From Flemingiibacterium sp045634005 (GTDB lineage: Bacteria > Bacillota > Clostridia > Oscillospirales > CAG-272): 8,836 nucleotides of DNA. The position numbers were made by a program, and so were the translations under genes. Of this stretch, positions 6,430 through 8,836 are shown piece by piece. Location of the stretch: positions 1-8,836 of the forward strand of contig JAZQZL010000045.1 in assembly GCA_045634005.1 (NCBI GenBank), read 5' to 3'. Numbering within the stretch: position 1 is the first letter of the stretch; every line of letters starts with the position of its first letter. The notes below the pieces were generated by a model. The model was not told the origin of the DNA, made no database searches, and saw nothing but the letters and a program-made list of their open reading frames with translations.

Positions 6430-6458
6430 TTGAAAAAGTAGGGCGTGTGAGGTATAAT
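6430..6458 (+). promoter_or_regulatory. Promoter of the lipoprotein - cysteine desulfurase - proA operon
   Basis: TTGAAA (6430-6435), a 17-bp spacer and TATAAT (6453-6458). The spacer contains AGGGCGTG, also present in the spacer of the rnpB promoter. Transcription would begin about 28 bases before the lipoprotein start. Confidence 0.85.
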
Positions 6459-6492
6459 TATAGTAAATTTATTGATCTGCGAGGAAATTGAT

Positions 6493-7032
6493 ATGAAAAA
6501 TATACTCAAGCTCTCTGCGCTTCTTTGCGTAATTTTAACGGCGGCCACTCTTTTCTGTGGCTGTACACGTCAGGACGGCGAGGCGCCTATGGGATATAAG
6601 GAGATATCAAACGACGGTGTTTCTTATAATCTCTACGTCCCCGACGAATGGATAAGCGATATCTCAACAGGTGTCACCGCGGCTTATTGCAGCAACGTTG
6701 ACCCCTCGAACATATCGGTGATCGCGTTTGACCTCACAGCAGACACCGCAACGAATATTGAGGGCTATTGGGCAATGTACGAGCCGAGCCTCAAGGAGCT
6801 TTTCACTGACTTTGAATACGTTGGCGAGCCTGATACGATAAAGCTTGACGGCACCGATGCAACCGCATATACGTACACGGGCTCGATTTCCAAAGTACAG
6901 TACAAAGTAATGCAGGTTGTAACGATAAAGGACGCTCAGGTCTATATCTTCACGTATACCGCAACTGCAGAGAAGTACGACACTCACTTCGAGGATGTCT
7001 GGGCTATTCTCGGATACTTTGAATTCAACTAA
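6493..7032 (+). CDS. Small secreted lipoprotein of unknown function
   Basis: The 179-residue product has a typical lipoprotein signal peptide: MKNILK, a hydrophobic core, and a TLFCGC lipobox-like end with Cys24 the probable lipidated residue. The mature protein should be anchored to the outer face of the cell membrane. The rest, with YNLYVPDEWI followed by alternating strand-like segments and FEDVWAILGYFEF at the end, recalls the PsbP/DcrB-like fold of small lipoproteins, but this is inference from pattern only. The start is ATG 6493, with GAGGA about 8 nt upstream; TTG 6472 is in frame but would spoil the signal peptide. It is the first gene of the operon. Its TAA overlaps the next gene's ATG, so a cytosolic sulfur enzyme is translated straight after it. 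No function can be assigned. Confidence 0.85.
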   Translation: MKNILKLSALLCVILTAATLFCGCTRQDGEAPMGYKEISNDGVSYNLYVPDEWISDISTGVTAAYCSNVDPSNISVIAFDLTADTATNIEGYWAMYEPSLKELFTDFEYVGEPDTIKLDGTDATAYTYTGSISKVQYKVMQVVTIKDAQVYIFTYTATAEKYDTHFEDVWAILGYFEFN

Positions 7033-8213
7033 TGAGCGAGCATATCTACTTTGATAACGCCGCGACAACGCCGCTCTGCCTCGAGGCAAAGGATGCGATG
7101 TGCGCCGCGATGGACGTTTACGGTAACCCGTCGTCCTTACATACCCTCGGAGTCGAAGCGGAAAAGCTCGTTTCCGACGCACGGCGCGCGGTTTTGACAT
7201 CTCTCGGCGTTCGACCTATAACAAAGCTTACAGAAAAGCAGCTCATCTTCACCGCAGGTGGCACGGAAGCTGACAATTTAGCGCTTCTCGGCACAATCGC
7301 CGCCAAAGGCTTTGGAAAGGGCAAAAAGGTTCTCATATCCGACAGCGAGCATCCTGCCGCACTCGAAACTGCCGCAGAGCTTGAGCGGCGAGGACTCACG
7401 GTCGTACGTATCCCCACCGTCGGCGGCGAGCTTGACTGCGCTATGATCGAGCGCGAGGCTGATAAGAGCACCGTTCTCGCAAGCTTTATGCTTGTCAACA
7501 ATGAAACGGGCGCCGTCTATGACTTAAAGCGCGCCTTTGCAACAGTAAAGGCCGCAAATCCCGACGCGATCGCTCACACCGACTGCGTGCAGGCGTATAT
7601 GAACGTGCCGTTCACCGAAAAATCGCTCGGCGCTGATATGATAACGCTGTCATCGCATAAAATCGGCGGACCGAAGGGTGTCGGCGCACTGTACGTTACA
7701 GCGGACGTGTTAAAAAAGCGTCAGCTCGTGCCGATAATACACGGCGGCGGTCAGGAATTCGGGCTTCGCTCGGGTACGGAGAATCTTCTCGGAATCATCG
7801 GCTTCGGCGCGGCTGTAAAAGCCGCTCTTAACACGCGCAGCGAGAACGCCACAAGAAAAAAAGAGCTTCGCGACTATATCGTTTCAGTGCTTTCCGATCA
7901 AACTCGCTTTGCGGGAATCAAGCTTAATCTGCCAAAAAATGCCGCACCGCACGTTATAAGTATCACGCTTCCGAGCATCAAAAGCGAAACTATGCTCCAT
8001 GCGCTCTCGGCTGACGGCATTTTCATATCGAGCGGCTCGGCTTGCTCGTCAAATACGGGACATAAGAGCCACGTTCTGCTCGCATTCGGACTCACCGAAA
8101 AAGAGGCGGACTGCACCGTGCGCGTAAGCCTTGGAGTACAGAACACCAAGGACGAGGCGGATCTCTTCCTCGCCTCGTTTGAAAAAGCACTTAAGACACT
8201 TGTCAGAATATAA
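7032..8213 (+). CDS. Cysteine desulfurase, NifS/IscS family
   Basis: A PLP-dependent class V aminotransferase-fold enzyme that takes sulfur from L-cysteine, leaving alanine, and passes it as persulfide to acceptors such as ThiI, MnmA or Fe-S scaffolds. The 393 residues hold the family landmarks: FDNAATTP (7-14), AGGTEADN (75-82), SEHPA with His107, HTDCVQ with Asp184 and Gln187, the PLP lysine Lys210 in SSHKIGGPKG, RSGTEN (246-251), and catalytic Cys338 in SSGSACSS. The start ATG shares its A with the preceding TAA (TAATG), and no good ribosome site is visible, so translation probably depends on re-initiation after the lipoprotein gene. No Fe-S scaffold gene (iscU or nifU) is next to it. A role as sulfur donor to the nearby ThiI is plausible, not shown. 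I leave the symbol empty because NifS, IscS and NifZ types cannot be separated by eye. Confidence 0.93.
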   Translation: MSEHIYFDNAATTPLCLEAKDAMCAAMDVYGNPSSLHTLGVEAEKLVSDARRAVLTSLGVRPITKLTEKQLIFTAGGTEADNLALLGTIAAKGFGKGKKVLISDSEHPAALETAAELERRGLTVVRIPTVGGELDCAMIEREADKSTVLASFMLVNNETGAVYDLKRAFATVKAANPDAIAHTDCVQAYMNVPFTEKSLGADMITLSSHKIGGPKGVGALYVTADVLKKRQLVPIIHGGGQEFGLRSGTENLLGIIGFGAAVKAALNTRSENATRKKELRDYIVSVLSDQTRFAGIKLNLPKNAAPHVISITLPSIKSETMLHALSADGIFISSGSACSSNTGHKSHVLLAFGLTEKEADCTVRVSLGVQNTKDEADLFLASFEKALKTLVRI

Positions 8214-8234
8214 CTTTCAAGAAGGACAAAAAAT

Positions 8235-8836
8235 ATGCAGACACACGACTACGTAAAAGGTCTTTGCACCGCAGCAGCTGAAGCAAAAAACGCCCTCGCT
8301 GGTGCATCCACAAAAGTAAAAAATGCCGTTCTCGCGCGCATCGCCGAGCTTCTTGTCGCCGAATGCGACAGTATCATAGCGGCGAACGCCCGCGATCTCG
8401 CAAACGCCGCAGACAACGGCGTTCCAACGCCCATGCTCGACCGCCTGAAGCTTGACAAAAAGCGTATCGACGGCATCGCAGACAGCTTAACACAGCTCAT
8501 TATGCTCGACGATCCTATCGGCTCGGGTTCGCGTACCACGCGTCCGAACGGGCTTGTTATCGAGCATATCCGAGTACCGCTCGGTGTGGTCGCAATAATT
8601 TACGAAGCGCGCCCGAACGTAACTGTAGATGCGGCGGCACTTTGCATCAAAACAGGAAATGCGTGTGTGCTTCGCGGAGGTAAGGAAGCAATTGAAACCA
8701 ACCGAGTGCTCGCATCGCTTATGCGCCGTGCTCTGTCTGACAATAATCTCCCCGAAAATGCGCTCGCGCTTATCGAGGACACCACTCGCGAAAGCTCGAC
8801 AGAGCTTATGAAAATGCGCGGTCTTGTCGACCTTTT
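8235..8836 (+). CDS. proA: Gamma-glutamyl phosphate reductase, 5' part
   Basis: ProA reduces gamma-glutamyl phosphate to glutamate-5-semialdehyde with NADPH, the second step of proline synthesis in the cytosol. The first 200 codons are present and the gene runs off the right edge; the full enzyme is about 415-420 residues. The aldehyde-dehydrogenase-fold family signature PLGVVAIIYEARPNVT (115-130), NARDL (51-55) and VLRGGKEA (145-152) are clear. The catalytic cysteine lies beyond the window. ATG 8235 has AAGGA about 8 nt upstream and stands 21 bases after the cysteine desulfurase stop, with no terminator between, so it is probably the third gene of that operon. Its usual partner proB is not upstream; it may follow beyond the window or lie elsewhere. 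Confidence 0.95.
   Translation, partial: MQTHDYVKGLCTAAAEAKNALAGASTKVKNAVLARIAELLVAECDSIIAANARDLANAADNGVPTPMLDRLKLDKKRIDGIADSLTQLIMLDDPIGSGSRTTRPNGLVIEHIRVPLGVVAIIYEARPNVTVDAAALCIKTGNACVLRGGKEAIETNRVLASLMRRALSDNNLPENALALIEDTTRESSTELMKMRGLVDL

Noticed and set aside
1..8836. CRISPR array, insertion sequence, tRNA or prophage
   Set aside because: No regularly spaced repeats, transposase, terminal repeats, tRNA cloverleaf or phage genes were found on either strand.

Overview
The window looks like chromosomal housekeeping DNA from a low-to-moderate GC Gram-positive bacterium, most likely a member of the Clostridia. The reasons are five sigma-A-type promoters of TTGACA/TATAAT kind, all with 17-bp spacers; strong AGGAGG-type ribosome binding sites; an RNase Y gene; a ThiI without a rhodanese domain; and an RNase P RNA of class A, the form found in Clostridia, where Bacilli carry class B. 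The genus cannot be named from the sequence alone. I see no phage, transposon, CRISPR or tRNA gene.

Layout. At the left edge is a sugar-phosphate isomerase/epimerase-like TIM-barrel gene (plus strand, missing only the first base of its start codon). It converges on rny (minus strand, RNase Y). rny has no stop codon at the usual family end, so its frame runs through the terminator between the two genes and 223 bases into the isomerase gene on the opposite strand. Upstream of rny lie its own promoter, a leader of about 140 nt with a bulged hairpin, and the terminator of the preceding transcript. That transcript is a tight cca-thiI operon (minus strand: tRNA CCA-adding enzyme and tRNA 4-thiouridine synthase). 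Divergent from cca, about 70 bp from promoter to promoter, is rnpB (plus strand, RNase P RNA) with a perfect consensus promoter and a strong terminator.

To the right is a small zinc-ribbon membrane protein gene (minus strand), divergent from an apparent three-gene operon on the plus strand: a lipoprotein, a NifS/IscS-type cysteine desulfurase whose start codon overlaps the lipoprotein stop, and proA (gamma-glutamyl phosphate reductase), which runs off the right edge.

How the genes work together. The centre of the window is an RNA-maturation neighbourhood. RNase P trims the 5' end of tRNAs, Cca builds or repairs the 3' CCA, ThiI thiolates U8, and RNase Y starts mRNA decay. The cysteine desulfurase about 3.2 kb away is a plausible sulfur donor for ThiI. 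The most unusual points are the stop-less, 3'-extended rny with a terminator-like hairpin inside its reading frame, and an AGGGCGTG element shared by the spacers of the rnpB and lipoprotein promoters. I do not see a convincing new multi-gene system.
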